A stretch of DNA of 64,000 bases from JABDGM01 sp046349975 (GCA_046349975.1 JAXMBH010000005.1:248001-312000); one strand, 5' to 3'. Positions 16,792 through 26,960 are shown, counted from the first letter of the stretch. Notes: generated from the sequence alone by a model not told the origin. Numbers and translations are program-made.

Positions 16792-17694
16792 ATGCGTACC
16801 AACCGATCAGCCGCGAAGAACCAATTGCGCGTCAGCTCGTACGACCGCGTGTCGAGCTGGATCGTGTCGATGCTGATTGTGACTTGCGTCACGGTGGCCG
16901 CGCTATTCATGGTCTTCGTTTCGCAGAACTTCATCCTCAAGGAGTTCGCGGTGCCCGTAACGCCCATCGCGACGGGCGGCGGCGGCACCGGCGGCGTTGG
17001 CGGGTCGGACTCCGGCGGCGATGTGGAGGCTCCGAGCACCGACGATACCCCGATTCCTGAAGAAATGCAGCTCGAGGAGACGTTGGAAAACGTGGCCAAC
17101 GCCGTAACCGCGCGCACCGCCGTGTTGGCCGACGAAACGCTTGATATCGGGGCCGATTTATCAAAAGTGAAGGGCGATAACCGCACGCCAGGCATGGGCG
17201 GCGGGTACGGAGGCGGCGTGGGCGGCGGCATCGGCGCCGGTTTTGGTCCCGGCCGCGGCGGCGCAAAGGAGCCGCGCCGTGAAATACGGTTTGAACCGGC
17301 AAGCCTGTTGGAATATGCCCAATGGCTGGATTATTTCGGCATCGAACTGGGAGTGTTGGGTCAGGACAACAAGGTTTATTACGCATATAATTTAAGTCGC
17401 GAGAAGCCAGACGTTCGCGTGGGTGACCCGGCGCAGGAAGTGCGGCTGTTCATGAATCCGACCGACAGCCAGTTCGCTGCGCTCGATCGGCAATTGGCGA
17501 CGAAGGCGGGAATTGCCGACAAAGGACCAATTATCCTGCAGTTTTACCCACCGAAAGCGTCGGCGATCCTGCTCACTTTGGAACAGAAGCAAGCTGGGTC
17601 ACGAAAACACGATTCGATTCGGGGCACCGTGTTCCGCGTGACCCGCACGGGAAAAGCGTTCGAATTCAGCGTCATCGACCAGACGTACCGGTAA
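16792..17694 (+). CDS. Gly-rich single-pass membrane protein
   Basis: 300 residues, family not recognised. A single strong membrane segment lies at about residues 23-45 (WIVSMLIVTCVTVAALFMVF). A Gly/Ser linker (about 60-80), an acidic helix (about 90-115), a second Gly-rich run (about 140-165) and a folded domain of about 130 residues (YAQWLDYFGIELGVLG onward) follow. The layout, with a short N-terminal cytoplasmic tail, one helix and a long flexible periplasmic arm, recalls ExbD/TolR- or TonB-like scaffolds, but no diagnostic motif is visible. I start at ATG 16792, which avoids a 21-residue overlap with the upstream gene. Confidence 0.7.
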   Translation: MRTNRSAAKNQLRVSSYDRVSSWIVSMLIVTCVTVAALFMVFVSQNFILKEFAVPVTPIATGGGGTGGVGGSDSGGDVEAPSTDDTPIPEEMQLEETLENVANAVTARTAVLADETLDIGADLSKVKGDNRTPGMGGGYGGGVGGGIGAGFGPGRGGAKEPRREIRFEPASLLEYAQWLDYFGIELGVLGQDNKVYYAYNLSREKPDVRVGDPAQEVRLFMNPTDSQFAALDRQLATKAGIADKGPIILQFYPPKASAILLTLEQKQAGSRKHDSIRGTVFRVTRTGKAFEFSVIDQTYR

Positions 17695-17844
17695 CGGAAG
17701 GGGCACAGCAGTCGCGATCATTTGACGGCGTCGTTCGATCTGTTCGCGAGTGTAGTTTTCTGCGGCTTACTCCTTCTAGTACGGCGCGCTCGAGTGCGGT
17801 GCCTGTCGTGCGACTCGACCTGATGATCCTCACGTCCTGCGCGC

Positions 17845-20800
17845 ATGAGTGCAAAAAAATTCATCTCGGAGCTTGATCGCCGCAAGATCCTGTCGGATCG
17901 TCTGATGGAGAAGCTGCGCAACAGCGTGGCGGAAATTCGGCGGCCGCTCTCGGCAGACGATCTGGCGAATTTTCTCGTCCAGAAAGGCCTGCTCACGGTT
18001 CGGCAGGCGAACGACGTTCTATCGGGGCTCACGCTTAGCGGAGTGAACCTCACGGAACAGGATGCGGAAGCGCCGGTAACGGATCTTGCCGAGGCCGAGG
18101 GCAGCTCGGTGTTTGCTTCGCACATCATCAGCCATCCGCGGCCGGCGCCACCGCCGCCGAAGGACGATGACGAAATTCTCTTGATTCCGCTCGAGGAGCT
18201 CGAGGCAACTGCTGGCCGCGCACCGTCGACGTCCGATGTAATTGAAGACGACGATTTGCCCACGCTCGGTGAGTTGCCGGCGGTGGAAGCGCTGCCGCGC
18301 CTTGTGCCGGCATCGGCCGACATTCCGCAGCGGCCTGTCGATCGCGCGGTAAAGGACAAGTCAGCGACGCCGCGGGCAGCGCCCGTCGACTTGCCGCCTG
18401 ATACGGGCGTTCCCACGGAACTTCCCGATCCTCCGCGTCGCGGCCTTAAGCAAACGTCTGGTAATGGACGAATGACGTTGAAGAAAAAGGGGCGGCCAAC
18501 CAGGTCGAAGAAAACTTGGGATTCGCCGCTCATTCTTTTCGGCGGCGGCAGCTTGGCCGTGCTGATTTTGCTCGGCGGGGCGATGTGGTTCTTCATCTTC
18601 CGCCAGACCGCCGATCAACAGCTCGCCCAAGCTCGCGAGGCGGCGAAAACTGGCGCGTATCCGCAGGCAATTCAGCAGTTCGAAGAGTTCATCAACGGAT
18701 CGCCGCGTCATCCGGAGCACAGCTTGGCCCGAGTACAGTTGGCGATGCTGCGAATTCGCCAGGCTGCTGAGTCGCGCGAGTTCAGTCAGGCCCTGACATT
18801 AGCCGAGAACGAATTGAAGGCAGTTGAAGATGAACCCGCCTTCGACAACGCTCAGGATGAATCCGCCGCGCTGCTGCCCCAAATTGCTGAAGGACTTGCG
18901 CAGCAGGCCGAGCAGGCCGCTCCGACATCGGACGACTCAAAGAAGTATGTCGAGCTAGCCAATAAGGCTCTTGAGCTGTGCAACAATGCCAAATATCTGC
19001 CCAAATCGTTTCGCGACGAAACGCGCCTCATCAACGTTCGCGACGCGCTCGAACGGGTCACTCGTCGGCAGCAATCTCAATTTGCGTTGGCCGAATCGCT
19101 CCAGGCCATGGAGCAAGCGCTCACCGATAACAAATTGATGGATGTCTATGCCGAGCACTCGCGGCTGCTGAAGGAGCACCCGGAACTTTCGGGCGAAGCG
19201 GCGCTTGGGGACCAGATCAAGAAAGCGGGCGCTGCCGAGCTGGCAGCGATCAAGTTCGTCGACGAAGCCAAAGCGGCCGAAACGAATGACCGGCCTACTC
19301 CGTGGGTTGCCTCGCTTGCGGTTGCTAATCGGCATGCGGGTTCGCCAGCTGCCGGTGTGAGTGGGGTCGCATGCGTGCGCGTCGATGGCGCCATTTACGG
19401 CCTTGATGCGGCGAGCGGAAAGGTTCTGTGGCGGCGTTACATCGGGTTCAAGCAAGATGGCTGGCCGCTCCGCGCTGGCGACGATGTGCTGCTTGTCGAC
19501 AGCATGCGCCAGGAATTGTTAAGGCTTGAGGCGGCCTCTGGCAAGCTTGTCTGGCGGCAATCTATCGGTGAGCCGTTCGCCCACCCGCTCATTTCGACCG
19601 ACAGTGCCTATGTCCCAACGAATTCCGGCCGGCTGTACGTGCTCGACCTGAAGAGTGGCAATCGCAGCGGGTATTTGCAGTTTCCGCAATCGCTGCGCGT
19701 TGCGCCTGTTCTGGATCGCCTGAAGCAGCACCTTTTCGTTGTCGGCGACCGCGCCAACATTTATTCAGTTACCCTCTCCGATTTGAAGTGCAGCGGAGTG
19801 TTTTTTCTCGGCCACGGGCCGGGGACGGTTCAGGTCGCGCCAGCCGTGGTCTCCGATAAGGTTGCCGTCATTGAGAATAACGGCGTCGAAACCAGTCGGC
19901 TGCACCTGCTGGTGGTAGATAACAAGGGCAATGTTGCCAAGCAACAAATCGAGCGGCGTCTTACCGGATTGGCAACTTCGCCGCCGCTTGTCAGCGGCCG
20001 TAGCTTAATCGTCATTACCGACCGCGGACAAATGGAAGTGTACGACATCGCTGCCGGCAGCGACGGCGAAACCTTCGTCGTTTTGGCGACCCGCGATGCC
20101 ACGACTGCGCAGCCGGTTACGCGTCATGCCACGCTGCTGGGCCGCAACGTGTGGGTGGCCGATACGCAACTCACGAAGTACAACATCGTGCCGACTGGAA
20201 ACCGGCTGCCAGTCGAGGAGATTGAGAACCCATTCATCGGCGACACATTCGATCATCCGCTCACGACGGTGGGAAACGCAATCGTGGAGGTTCATCGTCC
20301 CAACGGCAGGGCGGGCGCGGTTGTCGCGGGGCTGGATAGCTCGCGCGGACAGTTGTTATGGGCGACCGACTTGGCTGTGCCGCCCGCCGGGGCGCCGGTC
20401 GTCGACGATGCGGCAAAAGCGTTCACCGTCGCCAATGCGTTGGGCTACGCATTCAGGTTCGATGAAGCGGCGATTCGCTCGCGCGTACAAGACCAACCGC
20501 TCGCCACACGGCAGGCTCCGCCTCAACTGCCGTCTCTCAACACAGCCGCCGACTTGGGCCAAGGCCGGGCGCTGTTCTGTGCGCCAGGCAGCGATTGGTT
20601 GCTGTTGTACAATCCGGCCCAGGCAAACGTTGCGCAGTGGGTGCATCTGGTTGGTGCGATAGCCTGTGCGCCAACGCCGCTTGGCTACGGATTTGTGGCG
20701 CCGCTGGGGATGGGGCAAGTTTTCTATTTAAGCGTGACTGACGGCGCCCGACTGGCGACCCCATTTCAGCCGCGAGTCGAAGCGCAGTCAACGCTGGCCT

Positions 20801-21387
20801 ACAAGCCGGCAGCGCCAGTGGGGACGGACGGCCGGCAGTTCGTGGTCACCGACGGCGGTAACAGGCTGTATCTCGTCGATGTCGTCAATCAGCCGCAGCC
20901 GCACCTGGAAGCCGTCAAGCAGGCAGACGTTGGCCCGCGGCCAATCACGAGCGGACTCTATGTCCTCGGCGAAACCGTGCTCGGCGTCGCCAGCGACTCG
21001 CGCGTGGTGCGGTTTAAGCTGCCGTCGCTCGAATCGGCGGGGGAATCGAATTTGACGGCACCGGTCGAGTGGGGTCCTTTTGTGGCTGGCGATGTCATCG
21101 TTCTCGCGACCGCCGATCAGAAGCTATCGGCACTGGCGGCGGCCGGCGAAGCGCGATGGCAAGTGCCGCTGGAGCATGGGCCACTCGCCGGCGCGCCGCT
21201 GGTTCGGCCAGATTGCATCGTGCTTGCTTACCGAAACGGTACGATCGAACGCCGGGCGATCGCCGATGGTAAAGTGCTCGGCACCTCTAATCTGGAACAG
21301 CCGATCGCAACTGGACCGGTTGCGTTTCTGCAGAAGATTGTGGTGGCTTCGAACGACGGCACGATCATCGTTGCTGAACAGCCGTAG
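17845..21387 (+). CDS. Giant membrane-anchored PQQ-repeat (BamB-like) protein
   Basis: 1180 residues. Residues 1-65 form a small helical domain ending LANFLVQKGLLTVRQANDVL, similar to the N-terminus of the kinase at 25512. A disordered acidic/proline-rich stretch follows, then one membrane helix (about 225-250). Residues about 255-450 are TPR-like helices. From about 480 to the end are PQQ-type beta-propeller repeats (GLDAASGKVLWRRYIG, LRLEAASGKLVWRQSI, LDSSRGQLLWATDL). Fold and topology fit a periplasmic scaffold such as BamB, but it is three times longer and has a cytoplasmic helper domain. It is the first of three genes with short or overlapping junctions. Confidence 0.75.
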   Translation: MSAKKFISELDRRKILSDRLMEKLRNSVAEIRRPLSADDLANFLVQKGLLTVRQANDVLSGLTLSGVNLTEQDAEAPVTDLAEAEGSSVFASHIISHPRPAPPPPKDDDEILLIPLEELEATAGRAPSTSDVIEDDDLPTLGELPAVEALPRLVPASADIPQRPVDRAVKDKSATPRAAPVDLPPDTGVPTELPDPPRRGLKQTSGNGRMTLKKKGRPTRSKKTWDSPLILFGGGSLAVLILLGGAMWFFIFRQTADQQLAQAREAAKTGAYPQAIQQFEEFINGSPRHPEHSLARVQLAMLRIRQAAESREFSQALTLAENELKAVEDEPAFDNAQDESAALLPQIAEGLAQQAEQAAPTSDDSKKYVELANKALELCNNAKYLPKSFRDETRLINVRDALERVTRRQQSQFALAESLQAMEQALTDNKLMDVYAEHSRLLKEHPELSGEAALGDQIKKAGAAELAAIKFVDEAKAAETNDRPTPWVASLAVANRHAGSPAAGVSGVACVRVDGAIYGLDAASGKVLWRRYIGFKQDGWPLRAGDDVLLVDSMRQELLRLEAASGKLVWRQSIGEPFAHPLISTDSAYVPTNSGRLYVLDLKSGNRSGYLQFPQSLRVAPVLDRLKQHLFVVGDRANIYSVTLSDLKCSGVFFLGHGPGTVQVAPAVVSDKVAVIENNGVETSRLHLLVVDNKGNVAKQQIERRLTGLATSPPLVSGRSLIVITDRGQMEVYDIAAGSDGETFVVLATRDATTAQPVTRHATLLGRNVWVADTQLTKYNIVPTGNRLPVEEIENPFIGDTFDHPLTTVGNAIVEVHRPNGRAGAVVAGLDSSRGQLLWATDLAVPPAGAPVVDDAAKAFTVANALGYAFRFDEAAIRSRVQDQPLATRQAPPQLPSLNTAADLGQGRALFCAPGSDWLLLYNPAQANVAQWVHLVGAIACAPTPLGYGFVAPLGMGQVFYLSVTDGARLATPFQPRVEAQSTLAYKPAAPVGTDGRQFVVTDGGNRLYLVDVVNQPQPHLEAVKQADVGPRPITSGLYVLGETVLGVASDSRVVRFKLPSLESAGESNLTAPVEWGPFVAGDVIVLATADQKLSALAAAGEARWQVPLEHGPLAGAPLVRPDCIVLAYRNGTIERRAIADGKVLGTSNLEQPIATGPVAFLQKIVVASNDGTIIVAEQP

Positions 21388-21415
21388 CGGTTGTATTTGA
21401 CCGGACGAACTATCC

Positions 21416-23848
21416 ATGAAGACAAATCGCAAATCGCGGCCTAAGAGTTGCAGATTGCGATTTGGATTGGGCATTGCACAATTCCTCGTCCTTTACGCAG
21501 TCGCGAGCGGCGTCATCGCTCAGGAAGTCGTCAAGCAACGGGCCCCTGCCAATAAGCCTGCGGCTGTTCAGCGATTACTAGATCGCACGCCTTTCGATCT
21601 CGTCGTTCTCAATGCGGCAAGCGGGGGCCAGCACTTGGAAGTCTTGCCGCTGGCTCTGCCGCAGCGGCCGCTGGCTGCCATTCCCCAATCCGGCTCGCTC
21701 AAGGTTCGCTTGCTCGATCGCCCCACCGAACAATTCGAGATCGCCTGGACGAGCGTTGCCCAGGTAAAGATTTTTGAGCAGGTGCTGCTCGATGAGGCCA
21801 ACCGACTAACCGCGGCCGGCAACTTCGATGACGCGTTCGACTACTACGCGCGGCTCGGAACGGAATCGGCCAGTTTCCCAGGCGTAAACGACGCGATCTG
21901 CAACTTTCTGCAGAAGAACGCGCTCGCGCTGTACAAAGCGAAACAGTACGATCGGGCGATCGCCTTGCTCATTACACTCTATCAGCGCAACCCGCAATAC
22001 GCCGGTCTATCAAACGCGGTGGAGTCGGTGGCGAATGAGATGATTCAAAAGCAGTTACGGGAAAACGATTTTGTCTCAGCCCGCCACCTGCTGGAACTGT
22101 GGCAAACGCAGTTCAAAAATATTGCTCCGCAATCGGTCGCAGCTTGGCAAGATCGGTTTCAATCGGCGGCCGGTCGGCAAGTCGCTGAAGCAAATCGGCT
22201 GCTCGGTCAAAAAGATTACATCCCGGCTCGCAAAGCGGTCGCGCGGGCGCTCGCCATCTGGCCGAGTCTCGATGCGGCGACACAAACGATGGCCCGCATC
22301 GAGCGTGAGTTTCCCTATGTTACGGTCGGCGTGCTGGAAACTTCGCCGCGCGCACCGGCGCGCCGACTCGATAATTGGGCCGCGATACGCTCGAGTGCAC
22401 TCACGCAGCATCTACTGGCGGAAGAGGCAGATTTCGGCGCTGAGGGCGGCATCTATCGTTCCCCAGTCGGCGAATGGAGCCTGGATGAAACCGGCAAGGA
22501 ACTCACGCTGAAGCTGACTCGAGCGAGCGGGGTGACGCCGGATGTTGTCGCTCGCCACCTTCTCAGCGTTTCCACACCGGGGGATCCAGATTTTCGCGAA
22601 GGGCTCGCGGCGCTGATTGGCGGGGTTTCGCTCGGCAGCGAAAACTCGATCATCATACACCTTGCCCGTGTAAATGTGCGGCCGGAGGCGTTTTTTCAAT
22701 TGGCGTTTCCCGCGACAGGGAATCCGGCGGCGCGCGGGGGAAGCGCGGGGCCTTTCAAGCTCGCTGACTATACGCCGCCGCAAGTCGTGTTCATGTCGAA
22801 TTCGCCCTTGGCGAAGCCAAGCAACAACCTGCAGGCTGTGGTTGAGCAAACGCTTACGAGCGATGACGCAGCCTTCGCTGCGCTTACCAGCGGCGATGTC
22901 GATGTGCTCGACCGAGTGTCGCCATGGCACATCGAGCGGCTGCGGGAGAATCCCGATGTACAAGTTGGTAAGTACAAACTCCCGACAGTCCATGTGTTGA
23001 TTCCCAACTTCAAGAAACCGCTGCTGGCGAAGCGTGAATTTCGCCGGGCATTGTGTTACGGCATCGACCGCAAATGGATCGTCGACCGGGTGCTCCAGGG
23101 TGGAGCGAAGATTCCAGGGTTCGTGGCATTGAGCGGACCATTCCCTGCTGGCTCGTCGCTCACCGACCCCATTCGATACGGCTACAACAACCAACTGCAG
23201 CCACGTCCCTTTGAGCCCCGGCTCGCGACGATTCTGGCCACGGTTGCTTGGGCGGGTGTGCAAAACACTCCCGCCGATAAGAGTGGCAAGAAAGTCGCTG
23301 AAGATCAAAAGACAGCCGCGAAACAGGAACCGGAACTCTCGGCCCTTCCGGAGCTGGTGCTTGCCCATCCGACGGATGCGGTCGCGCGGCTCGCTTGTCA
23401 GTCAGTTCAAGCGCAGTTGGCGAAGGTCGGCATTACGGTAAGCTTACGCGAGTTCACCGCCGACGAGTTGGCCGAGGGCAAAGTCGACTGCGATTTGCGT
23501 TATGCGGAGCTCGCCGTGTGGGAGCCAGTCGCCGATGCCCGCCAGATTCTCGGCCCGGGCGGAATTGCCGGCATCGAGCAGAGCCCGTATCTCGAAGCCG
23601 CGCTGCGGAATCTCGATCTGGCAACGAACTGGAAGGATGTGCGGTCGCGGCTTACTGAGCTCCACGAAATTACGAATCATGAATTGCCGTTAATCCCGCT
23701 CTGGCAGACGGTGAACTATTTTGCCTACCGAAAACGAATCGGCGGCATGGGCGAGGCACCGGTGACGCTGTACCAGAATATCGAGCAATGGTCGACTGAC
23801 TCGAAGGCGAACGTCGCAAGAACTGATTTACCACCATCGCCGCAGTGA
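21416..23848 (+). CDS. TPR-like protein fused to a family-5 solute-binding domain
   Basis: 810 residues. A signal peptide (about 1-35) and a tetratricopeptide-like region (about 120-280, e.g. LYKAKQYDRAIALLITLYQ) precede a family-5 extracellular solute-binding domain (SBP_bac_5) over about 310-790. Markers are FRRALCYGIDRKWIVDRVL near residue 545 and ELHEITNHELPLIPLWQT near the end. Family-5 proteins capture oligopeptides, nickel or sugars for ABC importers. No permease or ATPase gene is adjacent, and fusion to TPR helices is unusual, so it may be a sensor or scaffold. It begins 28 bp after the PQQ gene. Confidence 0.75.
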   Translation: MKTNRKSRPKSCRLRFGLGIAQFLVLYAVASGVIAQEVVKQRAPANKPAAVQRLLDRTPFDLVVLNAASGGQHLEVLPLALPQRPLAAIPQSGSLKVRLLDRPTEQFEIAWTSVAQVKIFEQVLLDEANRLTAAGNFDDAFDYYARLGTESASFPGVNDAICNFLQKNALALYKAKQYDRAIALLITLYQRNPQYAGLSNAVESVANEMIQKQLRENDFVSARHLLELWQTQFKNIAPQSVAAWQDRFQSAAGRQVAEANRLLGQKDYIPARKAVARALAIWPSLDAATQTMARIEREFPYVTVGVLETSPRAPARRLDNWAAIRSSALTQHLLAEEADFGAEGGIYRSPVGEWSLDETGKELTLKLTRASGVTPDVVARHLLSVSTPGDPDFREGLAALIGGVSLGSENSIIIHLARVNVRPEAFFQLAFPATGNPAARGGSAGPFKLADYTPPQVVFMSNSPLAKPSNNLQAVVEQTLTSDDAAFAALTSGDVDVLDRVSPWHIERLRENPDVQVGKYKLPTVHVLIPNFKKPLLAKREFRRALCYGIDRKWIVDRVLQGGAKIPGFVALSGPFPAGSSLTDPIRYGYNNQLQPRPFEPRLATILATVAWAGVQNTPADKSGKKVAEDQKTAAKQEPELSALPELVLAHPTDAVARLACQSVQAQLAKVGITVSLREFTADELAEGKVDCDLRYAELAVWEPVADARQILGPGGIAGIEQSPYLEAALRNLDLATNWKDVRSRLTELHEITNHELPLIPLWQTVNYFAYRKRIGGMGEAPVTLYQNIEQWSTDSKANVARTDLPPSPQ

Positions 23849-25359
23849 ATCGCGTGAATACGTGGATGAGCGACAAGTTGGTTTCACGCGCTGCTGGCCA
23901 GAGCAGCGAACTTCGAACGCGATCGCGGATGATCTGCTTGTCCGCCGCATCCTTTGTCGCCAGTGTGCTTTTATATTGCGCAGCGCCGCGAGCCTTCGCC
24001 GACAATGGCGGCTGGGACTATCAGCCCTACCGAATTCAGGCGATTGTGGCAATGGATCTGCCCGGCGGCGTTGATGATCTGCTGCGCCAAGAGCTCTCGA
24101 CGTACTTGCGACAGCGAGTCGATTCGGCACTTGCGCCTCTGTGGCAATTCGACATTGAAGTAGCGGCTGGTGTCGAGCAGACTCGCGTCTTTTCTATGCT
24201 GCAAACTGCTCCAGATACGAAGAACGATTTTCAACAGGAGGGCAGGGATAAGACCCTGCTGCTTGGCATTCGGACTACGGAGAGCGGTTACGGGATTCTG
24301 GCTCGCGAATTTGACAGTTATCTGCAGCGCTGGGGTCCCACGTTGCGGCGCGAGTGCCGGCAGCTCTCAAATCTGCCCGAGCAAGTGTTCGCCACAGCGA
24401 CACAAGCCTTTGCTCCCATTGCTCAAGTGGATGTCGATGCCAAGGATCCGCTACTAGCGAAGCTCAAACCTCGCGGTGGATCGTTGCCGCGCTCTGCCGA
24501 TGCCCCGCCTTGGACCAAACCGGGAGACATCTTCGTCCCGATGTTCCGTCGCACAGCGCGCAACGGCAAGTTACTGGAAAATGGCATCGTTCCCGTTCCC
24601 TGGACGTACATTGAAGCGGTTGTCGCGGAGAACGCTGGCGTCCAGTTTCAAATTCGTAGCGGAAATCGCAACCCGCTCGCCGGCCGGCGGTCGGGCCGCG
24701 TCGAGCCAGTGGCCATCGCAATGGCCGCTGATCCGGAACCGACGACCCTGGTCCTGCGATCGAGGAAGAACGAAAAGAAACCCCTGGCCGGCTACGAAGT
24801 CTTTCAGCAGAATTCGCCCGCCGTGCCGCCGCTGCGCGTCGGCATGACCGATGCCAACGGCCGCGTCGTCATTCCGGCGGGAAAATTGCCGCTCGATATG
24901 CTAATCATCAAGCATGGCAGCGAGCTCGTGGCGAAGGTTCCCGTTGTGCCGGGCGCGGAGAAGGAAATCAAAATTCCGTTACCCGACGATGAGGCACGGC
25001 TTGTCGCTGAAGCACGGCTGGCCGCGGTGCGCGAGGATTTGATCGATGTGGTCGCGCGGCGCAATATTCTTATGGCCCGAGCCCGTCAGAAAATCAAGAA
25101 GAAAGACTTCAAGGCAGCCGAAGAGCTCGCGCGGGCATTGGATGACCTTCCCGGCGCGTCCCAATTCAATCTAACGCTGGATAACTCCGCCCGCCTTATC
25201 CGCAGCGACGATCCACAGATACAAAAGCGGATCGATCGACTAATTCAATCGACGCGGACATTGACGTCCAAATTCCTGGATGTGCGGCCGATCAACGAGT
25301 TGCGCAATGAACTACGTGCGGCGCAGCAGCAACCACCCGAAGCGGCGAAGAAATCGTAG
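23845..25359 (+). CDS. Secreted protein of unknown function
   Basis: 504 residues, family not recognised. The GTG at 23845 overlaps the previous stop by 4 bp, implying coupling; an internal ATG at 23929 would begin directly at a signal peptide (MICLSAASFVASVLLYCAAP). After cleavage the first 180 residues are mixed alpha/beta. A beta-rich segment at about residues 300-375 (RSRKNEKKPLAGYEVFQQ, then GMTDANGRVVIPAGKLPLDM) resembles an Ig-like/carboxypeptidase regulatory-type sandwich. The C-terminal 110 residues are helical and basic. It completes the PQQ/solute-binding operon, so all three products probably act together in the envelope. Confidence 0.6.
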   Translation: MNRVNTWMSDKLVSRAAGQSSELRTRSRMICLSAASFVASVLLYCAAPRAFADNGGWDYQPYRIQAIVAMDLPGGVDDLLRQELSTYLRQRVDSALAPLWQFDIEVAAGVEQTRVFSMLQTAPDTKNDFQQEGRDKTLLLGIRTTESGYGILAREFDSYLQRWGPTLRRECRQLSNLPEQVFATATQAFAPIAQVDVDAKDPLLAKLKPRGGSLPRSADAPPWTKPGDIFVPMFRRTARNGKLLENGIVPVPWTYIEAVVAENAGVQFQIRSGNRNPLAGRRSGRVEPVAIAMAADPEPTTLVLRSRKNEKKPLAGYEVFQQNSPAVPPLRVGMTDANGRVVIPAGKLPLDMLIIKHGSELVAKVPVVPGAEKEIKIPLPDDEARLVAEARLAAVREDLIDVVARRNILMARARQKIKKKDFKAAEELARALDDLPGASQFNLTLDNSARLIRSDDPQIQKRIDRLIQSTRTLTSKFLDVRPINELRNELRAAQQQPPEAAKKS

Positions 25360-25379
25360 TTCAAGCCCCTCCGCACAAT

Positions 25380-25420
25380 CGACGATTCAGCAACCATTTG
25401 AACCTGCGGTCGAATCGTCG
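25380..25420. terminator. Possible bidirectional terminator between convergent genes
   Basis: CGACGATTC (25380-25388) is repeated inverted as GAATCGTCG (25412-25420), a perfect 9-bp stem with a 23-base loop. It lies between the converging ends of the secreted unknown and the kinase gene. No T-run follows, so the terminator role is tentative. Confidence 0.3.
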
Positions 25421-25511
25421 GAGCACGTGACCGATGAAAATGGCAGCGCGCCATGCAGCAACAAAATCGAACGCGGAGGCGAATCGCTTGTCTCTATGCC
25501 TATGGAGCGTC

Positions 25512-26960
25512 TCAAAACGCACCAAGCCACCAGGCAGCAAACAAACTACCCGCGACAGCAAATAAGATAAGCACGGCCGCCCCAACTATAAACTTTAACC
25601 AGTGCTTGGGAATCGCGTCTTGGGTATTTTCTGCCGTCCTAGGTGCACCGAGTCGCGAAGCCGTCACCCGGCGGCCGGTCGGCAAAGCCGAAACGACCGT
25701 ATCCTCAAGATCCGACGCTGAAGACAACGTGCCCTGCGAGATCTGGCTAGGGCTCTCAGTTGGACTTGGTGCGAACTCGGCGTCATCGAGCACAAACGAC
25801 GCCGTTTCATCGAGCTGACCGGCCACAGGCGACTGTGCGGCGGCCCCTCGCGACAGAATCCCTGAGGAGCCTGGCGGCCGGTCGGCAAGGTGCCGCGTGC
25901 TTTCTGGCTCGCACCAAGGTCTCAGCAACTCGACGACGGCCGCCGCGGTGGGCGTGCGCGTGTTGGGGTTCTTATCCATCATCGCGGCGATCGCATCACA
26001 GAAGCCGACCGGCAAATCAGGGTTGAAGTGCAGCGGATTGAGCGGCGTTTCCTCGAGGTGGCGGCGGATCTTGTCGGGCGTGTTCCCGCCAGGAAACGGC
26101 ACCTTCCCCGTCACAGCGTAATAAAGCGTGCAGCCGAGCGCGTACACGTCGCTCACCGGCAAGATCTTATCCGGCTCGCGGATGGTTTCTGGCGCCAAAT
26201 AATCGGCAGTGCCGACCAGCGACCGCGAGCGATTAGCGCCAGTCTTGCCTGCCTCAAGCTCCTCCATCAGAAACCATGCCAGCCCAAGATCAGTAATCTT
26301 CGTGCGGCCATCGGGCGTTACCAGCAAGTTGCCGGGCTTCACATCGCGGTGCACCAAACCACGACGGTGCGCGTAATGCAGTCCTTCAGCGGCCTGCGAA
26401 ATAATCGTAGCGGCAGTCGTGTACGGCAGCGGCCCGTTGCGGCGGACAAGCTTTCGCAAGTCGGTGCCCGGCACATATTCGGTTACAAAGAAATACGTGT
26501 CGCCCTCGAAGTCGGCATACGAAACTCGCACGAGGTTGGGATGATCGAGCTGCGCCTGCGCTCGAATCTCTCGTTGAAATGCAGCAACTGCTTCGGGCGT
26601 GCTTTTGCTCTTCGGCAGCACTTTGATCGCTTCAATGCGGCCGAGGAGTTTGTGTTCCGCCTTGAATACGTGCCCCATGCCACCCTGTCCGATCGCGTTG
26701 ACGATGCGATACGGCCCGAGCGTAAATTTGGTGCGACCTTCCTTGAGTTGCTCCACCTGCCAGCGGTTGAGATATCCGAGATCAACCAAGCGCTGGCCAA
26801 GCACCTCGTCTGAAACCGCGTCGACCTGAATCGGAGAGGAAGCAGCCTGGTTCGCGTCGCGAGACAAACCGCTAAGAGCGTCATCGAGCTGCTGCTGCGA
26901 GAGTAATCCGCTCGCCAGCGCCGAGTGACGAAGCACAGAATGAGACGTGGTTGACGTCAT
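25512..26960 (-). CDS. Membrane-anchored Ser/Thr protein kinase
   Basis: 482 residues. Residues about 10-75 hold two copies of a short helical motif (LASGLLSQQQLDDALSG, then LVDLGYLNRWQVEQLKEG). The kinase domain spans about 83-345, with glycine loop GQGGMGHVF, Lys113 in AIKVL, catalytic Asp206 in HRDVKPGN, DLG (224-226) in place of DFG, and APE. A disordered tail follows, then a single membrane helix in the last 25 residues. With the anchor at the C-terminus no extracellular sensor exists, so regulation is probably through the N-terminal helical motifs. It converges on the envelope operon, whose PQQ protein shares the N-terminal motif. Confidence 0.92.
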   Translation of the reverse strand: MTSTTSHSVLRHSALASGLLSQQQLDDALSGLSRDANQAASSPIQVDAVSDEVLGQRLVDLGYLNRWQVEQLKEGRTKFTLGPYRIVNAIGQGGMGHVFKAEHKLLGRIEAIKVLPKSKSTPEAVAAFQREIRAQAQLDHPNLVRVSYADFEGDTYFFVTEYVPGTDLRKLVRRNGPLPYTTAATIISQAAEGLHYAHRRGLVHRDVKPGNLLVTPDGRTKITDLGLAWFLMEELEAGKTGANRSRSLVGTADYLAPETIREPDKILPVSDVYALGCTLYYAVTGKVPFPGGNTPDKIRRHLEETPLNPLHFNPDLPVGFCDAIAAMMDKNPNTRTPTAAAVVELLRPWCEPESTRHLADRPPGSSGILSRGAAAQSPVAGQLDETASFVLDDAEFAPSPTESPSQISQGTLSSASDLEDTVVSALPTGRRVTASRLGAPRTAENTQDAIPKHWLKFIVGAAVLILFAVAGSLFAAWWLGAF

